Shown here piece after piece: positions 6,519 to 12,846 of a stretch of DNA of 32,366 nt (position 1 is the stretch's first letter; each line of letters opens with the position of its first letter). The DNA lies in the IMG/VR virus record IMGVR_UViG_3300043466_000321, positions 1 through 32,366 of that record; one strand, written 5' to 3'. The notes beneath the pieces were generated by a model. It was given only the letters and a program-made list of their open reading frames with translations. It was not told where the DNA came from and ran no database searches. The translations under genes and the position numbers were made by a program. Origin of the DNA: a virus.

Positions 6519-6782
6519 TTATTTATTATTTATATAATTGTTTAAACTTCCTAAATATGCTACTGTATCAAGTAAATTATCTTCTTTGTGATTATAAGAC
6601 TCTCTAGATAATTTTAATGCTATTAATGCTTTATATATTAATATAGCATCTACTTCATAACCTAACATACCTGAAAGTATTAAGGCAGCTCTGTCCATTC
6701 CTTCCTCAAAAGGTCCATACATACGTTCTTTTTCTTCTGAACGTAAATTAATAATTTTGTTTGCTTCTTCTAAAATATTCAT
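6519..6782 (-). CDS. DUF6378-like phage protein
   Basis: 87 aa, helical: RSEEKERMYGPFEEGMDRAA followed by ILSGMLGYEV and LIALKLSRESYNHKEDNLLD-TVAYLG. The pattern YG-x-F/E, an LSG-type helix, K-LSRE-YN and D-x2-D-x-V-x-YLG matches the DUF6378 family of phage proteins as I recall it. It also recalls the nucleotide-modification-associated family DUF1599. It is the first gene of the cassette reading down to 4356 and has its own promoter 24 bases upstream. A role in nucleotide metabolism is inferred from family resemblance and neighbours only. Confidence 0.75.
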   Translation of the reverse strand: MNILEEANKIINLRSEEKERMYGPFEEGMDRAALILSGMLGYEVDAILIYKALIALKLSRESYNHKEDNLLDTVAYLGSLNNYINNK

Positions 6783-6806
6783 TTTTATTTATTTTTAATT
6801 ACTTTG

Positions 6807-6857
6807 TAAAAGTATTATTTAATTTAATTATATAAAATTAATTAACAAATTTTTAAC
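6807..6857 (-). promoter_or_regulatory. Promoter of the nucleotide-modification cassette
   Basis: Minus-strand boxes: GTTAAA (6857-6852), GTTAAT 11 bases further on (6846-6841), then after exactly 26 bases TACTTTTA (6814-6807), a near match to TAnnTTTG. The start codon at 6782 follows after 24 bases. The spacing is identical to the promoters at 601-651 and 12732-12782. The distal box overlaps the stop codon of the exonuclease gene. Confidence 0.6.
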
Positions 6858-7621
6858 TATAATATACCTCTTAATACATATTGATTTAAATCTATATCTT
6901 CTTCACCAAAGAAGTATTTATAGTTAGATATTGCTTGTTCTAACTTTGCTTCACCTTTAGCATAAAATTCATCACTACATTCAAAAATTGCTATATCCAA
7001 ACTTCCTTTGTCTATTGCAACAAAAATAAAGTCATTAACATTAAACATCTTTTTATATAAATATGCCTGTAAATCGTAGCTATATTTGTCTGCACTATAT
7101 CTGAAGTCTTTAATGCCACTTGTAGTTTTTAAATCTATAATCATATTTGACTTTAATATATCTGCTTTTGCTCTAAATGGTATGCCATCAATCATTTCAA
7201 TAGCTGGAATTTCTGTTTGTGATTTACTCATTAAACTCATAACTTCATTGTTCTTTAATAAAGCATCAGTTAAACGTTCAGCATCTTGATATTCTTTTCT
7301 TGTGTAAACTTCTAAACCTTGTTCTTTTGCCAGTTTGTATTCTTTTCCAGCTTTAGTTGCTACATCTACAATTACTAAATCATTTAACTTATGTGGTTCT
7401 AATATCATTGTGTGAAATAGTTTGCCATCACGTAATGCTTGACTTTCTTCAGAACCATATTGTGTAACGTATTTATAAGTTTTAGGTGAAGATATTAGCA
7501 TTTTTGCTGATGAACTACTCAAAGCATTTTTACCTAAATATCCATAATAAAAACTATCATCATACATATTGTCTAATAGTTCTTGTTTATCCCATTGTTT
7601 GTTATCAAAAGTTGTTATCAT
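6857..7621 (-). CDS. PD-(D/E)XK exonuclease, RecE/DUF3799-like
   Basis: 254 aa. ALSSSSAKMLISSPKTYKYV (33-52) is the substrate-binding helix typical of the family. LRDGKLFHTMILEP includes His70. The nuclease core is FRAKADIL (149-156, D154) plus IIDLKTT (161-167, D163 and K165), followed by YDLQAYLYKK with Gln185. This is the RecB/YqaJ-like layout of phage recombination exonucleases. It would resect ends to produce 3' single strands for the ERF protein at 11932. The start overlaps the stop of the preceding 52-aa gene (ATGA). Confidence 0.88.
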   Translation of the reverse strand: MITTFDNKQWDKQELLDNMYDDSFYYGYLGKNALSSSSAKMLISSPKTYKYVTQYGSEESQALRDGKLFHTMILEPHKLNDLVIVDVATKAGKEYKLAKEQGLEVYTRKEYQDAERLTDALLKNNEVMSLMSKSQTEIPAIEMIDGIPFRAKADILKSNMIIDLKTTSGIKDFRYSADKYSYDLQAYLYKKMFNVNDFIFVAIDKGSLDIAIFECSDEFYAKGEAKLEQAISNYKYFFGEEDIDLNQYVLRGIL

Positions 7622-7776
7622 TGTTTTTCTATATTATTTAAATATGTTTCTATTATTTCTTCTAACTCAAATACTTCTTCATTTGTTAATGGTTGTTTAA
7701 TTATTGTTTTAATTTTAAATTTCCAATAACTTAATCCTGTTGAACAATCGTATTTTTTTTTTAAATATGTTCTCAT
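7618..7776 (-). CDS. Hypothetical basic protein, 52 aa
   Basis: MRTYLKKKYDCSTGLSYWKF... ends EIIETYLNNIEKQ. It is joined to the gene before it by TAATG and to the exonuclease by ATGA, so it is almost certainly translated as part of the operon. The basic N-terminus followed by an acidic helix is all that can be said. No recognised family. Confidence 0.65.
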   Translation of the reverse strand: MRTYLKKKYDCSTGLSYWKFKIKTIIKQPLTNEEVFELEEIIETYLNNIEKQ

Positions 7777-7979
7777 TATCTAATTTTAATGTTGTTTAAT
7801 AAATCATAAGTGTTATCCATATCTAAAACTTCTCTTATTTGTTGTGCATACATATCTGATGTATTCCATTCATTAATTAAATCTTGTTTAATTGATTTTA
7901 GTAAAGTTATTTGATGTGTATTTTCTTCACTTTGTAAATCTAAAAGTATATCTAATTTTCTAATAATTTCTATTTTCAT
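7776..7979 (-). CDS. Hypothetical helical protein, 67 aa
   Basis: MKIEIIRKLDILLDLQSEEN... forms mostly one or two amphipathic helices, plausibly a short coiled coil (LLDLQSEENTHQITLLKSIK). Tightly packed with its neighbours (3-base gap upstream, TAATG downstream). No domain recognised. Confidence 0.65.
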   Translation of the reverse strand: MKIEIIRKLDILLDLQSEENTHQITLLKSIKQDLINEWNTSDMYAQQIREVLDMDNTYDLLNNIKIR

Positions 7980-7982
7980 AAT

Positions 7983-8099
7983 TTAAAATTTTATAATTGC
8001 TATTGTTAATAATACTAATGCTGCTACTAATGCACCAATTAAAATTCTTGTTGTTTGTTTTAATACAAAGTCTAATTCTTTTTTATCTTCTGGTGTCAT
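7983..8099 (-). CDS. Small single-pass membrane protein, 38 aa
   Basis: MTPEDKKELDFVLKQTTRIL is a charged N-terminus, followed by a transmembrane segment (about residues 19-36, ILIGALVAALVLLTIAII) and KF. It lies in the same short operon as a second membrane microprotein. Function unknown; membrane-altering, superinfection-exclusion or host-takeover roles are possible. Confidence 0.6.
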   Translation of the reverse strand: MTPEDKKELDFVLKQTTRILIGALVAALVLLTIAIIKF

Positions 8100-8100
8100 A

Positions 8101-8190
8101 TTAAATAAGTTTTAAAATTAATACTGTACAAGTAAAAAATGTAATCCATAATAATAATGCTAATGCAAATTCTTTTAATAAATTTTTCAT
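8101..8190 (-). CDS. Small membrane protein, 29 aa
   Basis: MKNLLKEFALALLLWITFFT... is nearly all transmembrane (about residues 8-27). It is the first gene after the promoter at 8223-8282, with its ATG 32 bases downstream of the -7 box. One base separates its stop from the next start. The promoter-proximal position makes translation credible despite the size. Confidence 0.55.
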   Translation of the reverse strand: MKNLLKEFALALLLWITFFTCTVLILKLI

Positions 8191-8222
8191 AATGTTTGTG
8201 TTTTTAATTATTAATTGTTTAG

Positions 8223-8282
8223 CAAATATACTACTATTTTTTAATTATAAACAAGTTATTAAAATTTTAACAAAACTTTAAC
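8223..8282 (-). promoter_or_regulatory. Promoter with duplicated GTTAAA box
   Basis: On the minus strand, GTTAAA (8282-8277) and GTTAAA (8271-8266) are again 11 bases apart. The -7 box TATATTTG (8230-8223) lies 35 bases downstream, about one helical turn more than the 26 seen at the other sites. A -33-like TTG occurs at 8254-8252. It drives the small membrane genes and the exonuclease. Confidence 0.7.
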
Positions 8283-8292
8283 ATTTTAAAAT

Positions 8293-8320
8293 AAAAAAGG
8301 ATAGCTATTAAACTATCCTT
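8293..8320 (-). terminator. Rho-independent terminator
   Basis: On the minus strand an 8-bp stem (AAGGATAG with CTATCCTT) encloses TTTAATAG and runs into a T-tract (8298-8293). The stop codon of the 52-aa gene (8310-8308) lies inside the hairpin loop. A promoter follows within about ten bases. Confidence 0.9.
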
Positions 8321-8466
8321 AATCTGTATTGTATTGCTCTTATTTTATCGTTTATCTTTTCATCATTCAAACCTTTTAAATATAATGAATTTCTTTTCTT
8401 AATTAAATAGTTTAAAGTATATTCTAATTCTAATGTATCAAACTTTATTTGTTTTGTTCTATCCAT
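8308..8466 (-). CDS. Hypothetical basic protein, 52 aa
   Basis: MDRTKQIKFDTLELEYTLNY... ends KIRAIQYRLRIV. It overlaps the DUF3310 gene by 22 bases and terminates inside the loop of the downstream terminator, so translation and termination are physically linked. Basic and helical. No known family. Confidence 0.65.
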   Translation of the reverse strand: MDRTKQIKFDTLELEYTLNYLIKKRNSLYLKGLNDEKINDKIRAIQYRLRIV

Positions 8467-8672
8467 TGTTCTTGTTGTTGTCTTAAATATAATAATTCTC
8501 TTTCCAAATAATCTATTGCTTTTTCTAAATCTTTTATATGTGTGCCTTTGTGTTTTGCTCTTGCTACATATTTTATTACGTTACCTTCATTAAAGTTTAA
8601 ATTATAATCTTTTATGAAGTCTATAACATCGTATTCTTTTTGGTTGTTGTAGTGTGATGGTACTCCTATCAT
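8445..8672 (-). CDS. DUF3310 family protein
   Basis: 75 aa. PSHYNNQKEYDVIDFIKDYN followed by FNEGNVIKYVARAKHKG and DLEKAIDYLERELL is the complete DUF3310 signature found in many phages (P-x-HY, N-x-G-x-x-IKYV-R, D-L-x-KA-x-YL). The family is often annotated as a nucleotide-kinase-like phage protein, but no activity is firmly established. It lies in the early region with the recombination genes. Confidence 0.88.
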   Translation of the reverse strand: MIGVPSHYNNQKEYDVIDFIKDYNLNFNEGNVIKYVARAKHKGTHIKDLEKAIDYLERELLYLRQQQEQWIEQNK

Positions 8673-8932
8673 TGCGTAAATCTTTTTGAGTGAAACTTAT
8701 ATAATTCCATTGTTTTTTTTAATGCTTCATATTCAGTAAATTCAACTTTTTTCCCGTTTTCTTTTAAATAAAATATTTCTTTGTAATTACTAATTTGATA
8801 CTTTATTACATTGAATTTAGTTGAATTTGGTATTGGTTTAATAACATATGCTAAATCATTTTTCCAACAATTAGACATAGCATATATTTCTTCAGATGTT
8901 CTTATATATTTTTCTTGTTTAACTTTAGCCAT
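8669..8932 (-). CDS. Hypothetical protein, 87 aa
   Basis: MAKVKQEKYIRTSEEIYAMS... contains a strand-rich middle (NVIKYQISNYKEIFYLKENG) and a basic end (YKFHSKRFTQ). It overlaps both neighbours by 4 and 8 bases. No domain recognised. Confidence 0.75.
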   Translation of the reverse strand: MAKVKQEKYIRTSEEIYAMSNCWKNDLAYVIKPIPNSTKFNVIKYQISNYKEIFYLKENGKKVEFTEYEALKKTMELYKFHSKRFTQ

Positions 8933-9284
8933 CTATTCTTAAAAATTCAGCATTAGCATTTTCCATAAACCATTCTTTGTTTTCTTTGTATTTATCAACT
9001 ACTGCATCAATCATTACTAATTCATCTATTGTTGATGTTTGCAGTTTAGTTATAATGCTTTCTATGCTTCTTAAAATGTTTGTAGTCATTTCTGGGTCTG
9101 TTTTATAAATCTTTGTATATTCTTCAAACACTACTTGTTCAAGTTCTTTATTCAATCTATTAATTAAGTTCTTAATAGTTTGTCTGTATTGTGTTGTAAA
9201 TATTAAACTTTCATTTGCTTCTAATAAAAGTTGAGCAAGTAATACTGATTTTAAATACTCTAATTGTATTGGATTGTCTTTCAT
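8925..9284 (-). CDS. Hypothetical helical protein, 119 aa
   Basis: MKDNPIQLEYLKSVLLAQLL... is predicted to be almost entirely alpha-helical, with a balanced charge and no cysteines or obvious catalytic motif. It sits between the 87-aa gene and the gene encoding a GRKKKATGLG start. Function unknown. Confidence 0.78.
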   Translation of the reverse strand: MKDNPIQLEYLKSVLLAQLLLEANESLIFTTQYRQTIKNLINRLNKELEQVVFEEYTKIYKTDPEMTTNILRSIESIITKLQTSTIDELVMIDAVVDKYKENKEWFMENANAEFLRIDG

Positions 9285-9288
9285 AATT

Positions 9289-9666
9289 TTAATTTATTTC
9301 ATAAGTATCATAAACTTTGCGTAAATCAGATAAAATAGTTCTCCAACAACTTGAACAATTACTATTATCTAACTTTTCATTAAATACATTTAAGTAAATT
9401 TCTTTAATTGTGTGCTGTTGTTTAGGTGTTAATTGATTTACCCTATTGTCATATAATATTTTTAAAAATAAATATTCATCTTCTTTTAAGCAGTTTACGT
9501 TTCTTCTATAAGAAATTAAATTGTTTAGTTTTGCTTTACGTTCTTCACATCCACAATCTATTCCTGTTGCTTTGCTAAATAATTCAACTGCTGCTTTAAT
9601 ACCAGTTGCTTCGGTAATTTGTTCAATAGTATCACCTAATCCTGTTGCTTTCTTTTTTCTTCCCAT
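9289..9666 (-). CDS. Hypothetical Cys-containing protein, 125 aa
   Basis: The N-terminus MGRKKKATGLGDTIEQITEA is followed by TGIKAAVELFSKATGIDCGC. Basic start, two repeated ATGI motifs, a CGC cluster (38-40) and a distal NCSSCW pair suggest a small metal-binding or nucleic-acid-binding protein. Similar starts occur in other phage hypotheticals. Its stop is followed by four bases before the next gene, and its start overlaps the sigma-like gene as TAATG. Confidence 0.78.
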   Translation of the reverse strand: MGRKKKATGLGDTIEQITEATGIKAAVELFSKATGIDCGCEERKAKLNNLISYRRNVNCLKEDEYLFLKILYDNRVNQLTPKQQHTIKEIYLNVFNEKLDNSNCSSCWRTILSDLRKVYDTYEIN

Positions 9667-10214
9667 TAGTATATGTTGTTATAGTCATTATTAATATAAT
9701 CTTGGTAATCATTCATAAACTTATTATTTAATACTTCTTTGTAGTTTTTAATTGAATGAAATATTGATATTAAACTAATATTAGTTTCTTTTGCAATATC
9801 ACGCATACTCATATCTGTATCACGATATAATTTAAATAGCTTTTTATCATACCAATGCCAGTTATCAATTTCTTCATCAATCATTAAACATATTTCATTA
9901 TATGCTTTATGTTCTTCAATATTGCTATTATCTGATAAATTAAACAAAGTATCTATTCCTATTTTATCAATCTTATTACGTTTATTTAAATATTGAAAAC
10001 ATAAACTTTTAATTGTAAAAAAAACATAACCTTTACGAACATTACCTTTTGCATCAATTATCTTTTCAGCATCAGCATATTTAAATAAAGCAATATAAAC
10101 TTCTTGTACAATATCTTCAGCGTAATCATCTACTTTATAAAGGTTAGCAATTTTTACCCATTCTTTATGATGTTGGGCAACCTGTTCTAACCATTTATTT
10201 GTAGACAATTCCAT
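9666..10214 (-). CDS. Sigma-70 family (ECF-like) RNA polymerase sigma factor
   Basis: 182 aa. Residues 29-46 (DDYAEDIVQEVYIALFKY) match sigma region 2, which binds the core enzyme and the -10-type box. Residues about 123-160 (YDKKLFKLYRDTDMSMRDIA then NISLISIFHSIKNYK) resemble the region 4 helix-turn-helix that reads the -35-type box. It would redirect host RNA polymerase to phage promoters; the duplicated-GTTAAA promoters are obvious candidates, but that link is inference. A sigma-like replication or recombination regulator is an alternative. Confidence 0.78.
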   Translation of the reverse strand: MELSTNKWLEQVAQHHKEWVKIANLYKVDDYAEDIVQEVYIALFKYADAEKIIDAKGNVRKGYVFFTIKSLCFQYLNKRNKIDKIGIDTLFNLSDNSNIEEHKAYNEICLMIDEEIDNWHWYDKKLFKLYRDTDMSMRDIAKETNISLISIFHSIKNYKEVLNNKFMNDYQDYINNDYNNIY

Positions 10215-10215
10215 A

Positions 10216-10509
10216 CTAATACATTTTTATTGTTACTATACCAACTTTTGGTATTGGTGCTTCTTTTACTTTAATTTTCAAATCTACTTCTGTTAATTCT
10301 GTATCTATTTTTAATATTGAATTAAAAGCATTTTGTATTTCAGTCCAGTTTGCTTGGTTATCCATTTCGTTCAATTCATACAAATATTCTAATTTATTTT
10401 TCAAATCTTTGAAGAAACTTATTAACATTGAATTATCTGAATTTAAAACTAACATTCTTGATGCTGATGTTTGTAATTCTTCTATGTGGTGTTTCATTGT
10501 ATCTTTCAT
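10216..10509 (-). CDS. Hypothetical protein, 97 aa
   Basis: MKDTMKHHIEELQTSASRML... is helical, with a strand-rich basic C-terminus (VDLKIKVKEAPIPKVGIVTI). It ends one base before the sigma-like gene begins. No recognised motif. Confidence 0.75.
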   Translation of the reverse strand: MKDTMKHHIEELQTSASRMLVLNSDNSMLISFFKDLKNKLEYLYELNEMDNQANWTEIQNAFNSILKIDTELTEVDLKIKVKEAPIPKVGIVTIKMY

Positions 10510-10676
10510 AATTTTTCTTTTATACTTTCTAAATAATTAATAATTTCTTCTTCTGTAAAATGTTCATCACCAACTATAAAATTAACTTGTTGTCTTTTTT
10601 TATATTTCCAAATTACTTCAGTTGATTTTAAATTACCAAATTCACTTTTTATAATTGATATAATTTTTATTTTCAT
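10506..10676 (-). CDS. Hypothetical basic protein, 56 aa
   Basis: MKIKIISIIKSEFGNLKSTE... ends TEEEIINYLESIKEKL. It is coupled upstream to the RecA-like ATPase as TGATG and downstream as ATGA, so it is firmly within the operon. The FTEEEI-type segment resembles a short capping motif. Function unknown. Confidence 0.65.
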   Translation of the reverse strand: MKIKIISIIKSEFGNLKSTEVIWKYKKRQQVNFIVGDEHFTEEEIINYLESIKEKL

Positions 10677-11530
10677 CAGAATATATCTTTTAATGGGTCA
10701 TAAAACGCACCTTCTACTTGTGGTAATCCAAAATTATTTACTTTAAAATTAAAATCTTCAAATGGTGCATTTCTACTTCTTTTACAACTTACTTTAACTA
10801 ATCCTTTATTAACTGTGTTTAATTCTAAACTAATTTGTGTTTCTGTTTTCTTTTCTAAAAATGAACCTAAATGACCTGTTGGTTTATCAGTTCCAAAATT
10901 TGAATGAATAACTGTCACAATATGACAATCTAATTCTTTAGTCCACTTCATTAGCTTTTGCACAACATTATTGCTTTCTTCAATATTATTTACATCACTA
11001 CATAAATCAGCAACACCATCAATAATTACTAAACCAATATTTTTGCTATCTAATCTGTCATAAAGGTAATGTTCAATTATTTCTATTCTATCATTAAAAC
11101 TATATTGTCTTAATGCTAATGTATGATATTTATCTATGTTTTTTAATCCAGCCATTTCTAATGGTCTTTTAAATACCATTTGTGCGTGAAAATTCCCTTG
11201 TTCAGTATCGAAATGAATTAAATGTTTATCATTTCTATTTGCTTTTAAATCACCACAAAATTGTGGTAAATCTTCTGCTAAATATATTGCTGATAATAAT
11301 GATACAAAAAATGTTTTTTTACTTTTAGGTGGTGCTTGTACAAAACTAAAGTTACCATAAGTTCCTATTGGTACTGGAAAACTAATTTCACCATCTTTAC
11401 TTTCATAACTTTTAACACCGAATGAAATTGCTGGTTTAGGATATTCTACTTTTTCTAATGGATTTAATATAGCTTCATCAACTATAAATTCCATCATTAA
11501 ACGTTTTTCTTGTTTTTGTTCTTTTGTCAT
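10676..11530 (-). CDS. RecA/DnaB-like P-loop ATPase (AAA_25/RepA-like)
   Basis: 284 aa. The P-loop is APPKSKKT (66-73), and the Walker B strand is LVIIDGVADL (167-176) with D171. HFDTE (107-111) and TVIHSN are consistent with the RecA-like core. The absence of primase or zinc-finger domains and the length fit the RepA/AAA_25 group of phage and plasmid replicative helicases or loaders. With SSB immediately upstream, a role in replication fork opening or recombination is likely. A terminator lies between it and SSB. Confidence 0.82.
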   Translation of the reverse strand: MTKEQKQEKRLMMEFIVDEAILNPLEKVEYPKPAISFGVKSYESKDGEISFPVPIGTYGNFSFVQAPPKSKKTFFVSLLSAIYLAEDLPQFCGDLKANRNDKHLIHFDTEQGNFHAQMVFKRPLEMAGLKNIDKYHTLALRQYSFNDRIEIIEHYLYDRLDSKNIGLVIIDGVADLCSDVNNIEESNNVVQKLMKWTKELDCHIVTVIHSNFGTDKPTGHLGSFLEKKTETQISLELNTVNKGLVKVSCKRSRNAPFEDFNFKVNNFGLPQVEGAFYDPLKDIF

Positions 11531-11536
11531 AATGTT

Positions 11537-11563
11537 AAAAAAAGGGTAGCTTTTACACTACCC
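11537..11563 (-). terminator. Rho-independent terminator or attenuator after SSB
   Basis: A 6-bp GC-rich stem (GGGTAG with CTACCC) encloses TGTAAAAG and is followed by seven T residues on the minus strand. It lies between the SSB stop (11571) and the ATPase start (11530), with only six bases left before that ATG. No promoter fits in the gap, so it probably reduces rather than stops transcription into the ATPase gene. Confidence 0.85.
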
Positions 11564-11570
11564 AATTAAA

Positions 11571-11867
11571 TTAAAATGGTAGTCCATCATCTTCTACTGA
11601 TGCAGTTGCTTTCTCTTTTTTAGGTGCTGTTTTAATTTCACCATTAGTCCATACTACATTACCATTTCCTAAATAAACTTTAGGTTTTTTTGCTTCACGT
11701 TCTTCTTGTGTTTGACTATCAGTTAAAGAAACGTTTTGACCAAACTGATTAGCATCATCATTTACAGCAACTGTAAAATTGTAATAAACTGCACCATCTT
11801 TACCTGATACAAATTTTTCTTTTGGTAATTTGTCTACTCTTAAACTTACATTAATAATTGCACTCAT
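11571..11867 (-). CDS. ssb: Single-stranded DNA-binding protein
   Basis: 98 aa. The N-terminal OB-fold-like part reads INVSLRVDKLPKEKFVSGKD then YYNFTVAVNDD. The C-terminus ends VEDDGLPF, the acidic tip with terminal Phe through which SSB recruits partner proteins. It is shorter than bacterial SSB, but the order SSB between an ERF annealing protein and a RecA-like ATPase supports the call. It would protect single-stranded DNA during recombination-dependent replication. Confidence 0.82.
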   Translation of the reverse strand: MSAIINVSLRVDKLPKEKFVSGKDGAVYYNFTVAVNDDANQFGQNVSLTDSQTQEEREAKKPKVYLGNGNVVWTNGEIKTAPKKEKATASVEDDGLPF

Positions 11868-11923
11868 TTTTTTTTATTTAAATTTGCTTACCTTTTTTTC
11901 CTGTTGTCAGCTATTCAGTTTTA

Positions 11924-11931
11924 CAAATATA
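11924..11931 (-). promoter_or_regulatory. Possible -7 box upstream of SSB
   Basis: TATATTTG on the minus strand matches the Bacteroidota -7 consensus and lies 56 bases before the SSB start. It has no GTTAAA pair and no clear -33 TTTG. The box immediately follows the ERF stop codon (11932). It is listed as a weak candidate. Confidence 0.35.
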
Positions 11932-12525
11932 TTACTTAACTTTTAATAATTCGTCTTTAACTGCTTTTGCTAATTTATATTTATTTTCAATAGTTGCAAT
12001 ATTACCACCATTTTTTAAATATTCAATAGCTTTATTAAATTCTGGTGTGTTTTTATTTAACCATTTTAAATCATCTTCTGCTTTTACTTCTTTGTCGTGC
12101 TTATTAGTTGCATCAGCATCTTGTGTATCATCAATTAAAAGTAAATTACCTAATGCATATTTTTTAGCATAAGAAGAAGCAGAACCAAATTGTTGTGGAA
12201 CTTGCATTCCTTTTTGTAATAAATCAACACCAACTAAAGCAGTAGCTTTTATTTCATTAACACCATTGTTATCTAATATAGTTGCGGTACTTTCCATAAT
12301 TGGTAAATCACAACCTACATTAATTAATCTTTCGCTAATTACAAATGATACTTGATATTTTTCATTAAATGGTTTTAATGCTTCTAATATATCTTCAGCA
12401 CTTCTAAAATTGTATTTACCAAAACTATTAAATTTTGATTTGTTTGCTTTAAATTCTTTTTGAATTAAAGATAGTTTTTGATTTAAGTTTAATTCAGCTG
12501 GGAAACTAACTATTAATTTGCTCAT
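11932..12525 (-). CDS. erf: ERF family single-strand annealing protein
   Basis: 197 aa. FGKYNFRSAEDILEALKPF (about 36-54) is the conserved N-terminal ERF motif. VPQQFGSASSYAKKYALGNL followed by LLIDDTQDAD is the ERF core that ends with the acidic D-x-D-A-D. ERF proteins anneal complementary strands and act with a 5' exonuclease, here the PD-(D/E)XK enzyme at 6857. The basic C-terminal tail is poorly conserved, as usual. Product length is within the family range. Confidence 0.92.
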   Translation of the reverse strand: MSKLIVSFPAELNLNQKLSLIQKEFKANKSKFNSFGKYNFRSAEDILEALKPFNEKYQVSFVISERLINVGCDLPIMESTATILDNNGVNEIKATALVGVDLLQKGMQVPQQFGSASSYAKKYALGNLLLIDDTQDADATNKHDKEVKAEDDLKWLNKNTPEFNKAIEYLKNGGNIATIENKYKLAKAVKDELLKVK

Positions 12526-12526
12526 T

Positions 12527-12706
12527 TTATTTTGTTTTTAAATTGTATAATTCTTTTTTAATAATTGTTTTGTACTCTTTTGGACATTGTTCATCTGCTA
12601 ATTCAAAGCAATAAGTTTCTAATGTACTTAATAAACTTTCTAATTCGCAAATCTTGTTTTGCATTGTTTCAATTCTAAATCTGTTGTAGTCTAATAAATC
12701 TTTCAT
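12527..12706 (-). CDS. Hypothetical coiled-coil protein, 59 aa
   Basis: MKDLLDYNRFRIETMQNKIC... continues with ELESLLSTLETYCFELADEQ and ends KKELYNLKTK. It is almost entirely helical with heptad-like leucines. It is the first gene after the promoter at 12732-12782 and stops one base before the ERF start. It may be a leader gene of the recombination operon. No family recognised. Confidence 0.68.
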   Translation of the reverse strand: MKDLLDYNRFRIETMQNKICELESLLSTLETYCFELADEQCPKEYKTIIKKELYNLKTK

Positions 12707-12731
12707 TGTTATTTGTTTTTTAATTATGGTA

Positions 12732-12782
12732 CAAATCTAAATATTAAATTAATACAAAAATAAACTTTAACTTTTCTTTAAC
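12732..12782 (-). promoter_or_regulatory. Promoter of recombination operon with duplicated GTTAAA box
   Basis: Minus-strand GTTAAA (12782-12777) and GTTAAA (12771-12766), 11 bases apart. After exactly 26 bases comes TAGATTTG (12739-12732). The start codon at 12706 follows after 25 bases. The arrangement is base-for-base that of 601-651 over the boxes and differs in the spacer. It sits nine bases after the NinG terminator. Confidence 0.78.
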
Positions 12783-12790
12783 ATTTAGGC

Positions 12791-12821
12791 AAAAAAAAGA
12801 GTGGCTATTAAACCACTCCTT
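12791..12821 (-). terminator. Rho-independent terminator after NinG
   Basis: On the minus strand GAGTGG pairs with CCACTC around TTTAATAG, with A-T and G-T extension, followed by eight T residues (12798-12791). It ends the NinG transcript (stop at 12847) just before the next promoter. The loop is identical to that at 8293-8320. Confidence 0.9.
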
Positions 12822-12846
12822 CTTGACAAAAACAATTTAAAAAACA

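Noticed and set aside
8259-8270. TTAAAATTTTAA palindrome in the 8.2-kb promoter
   Set aside because: Low-complexity A/T palindromes are expected often in this base composition, and this one arises from the GTTAAA box and its surroundings.
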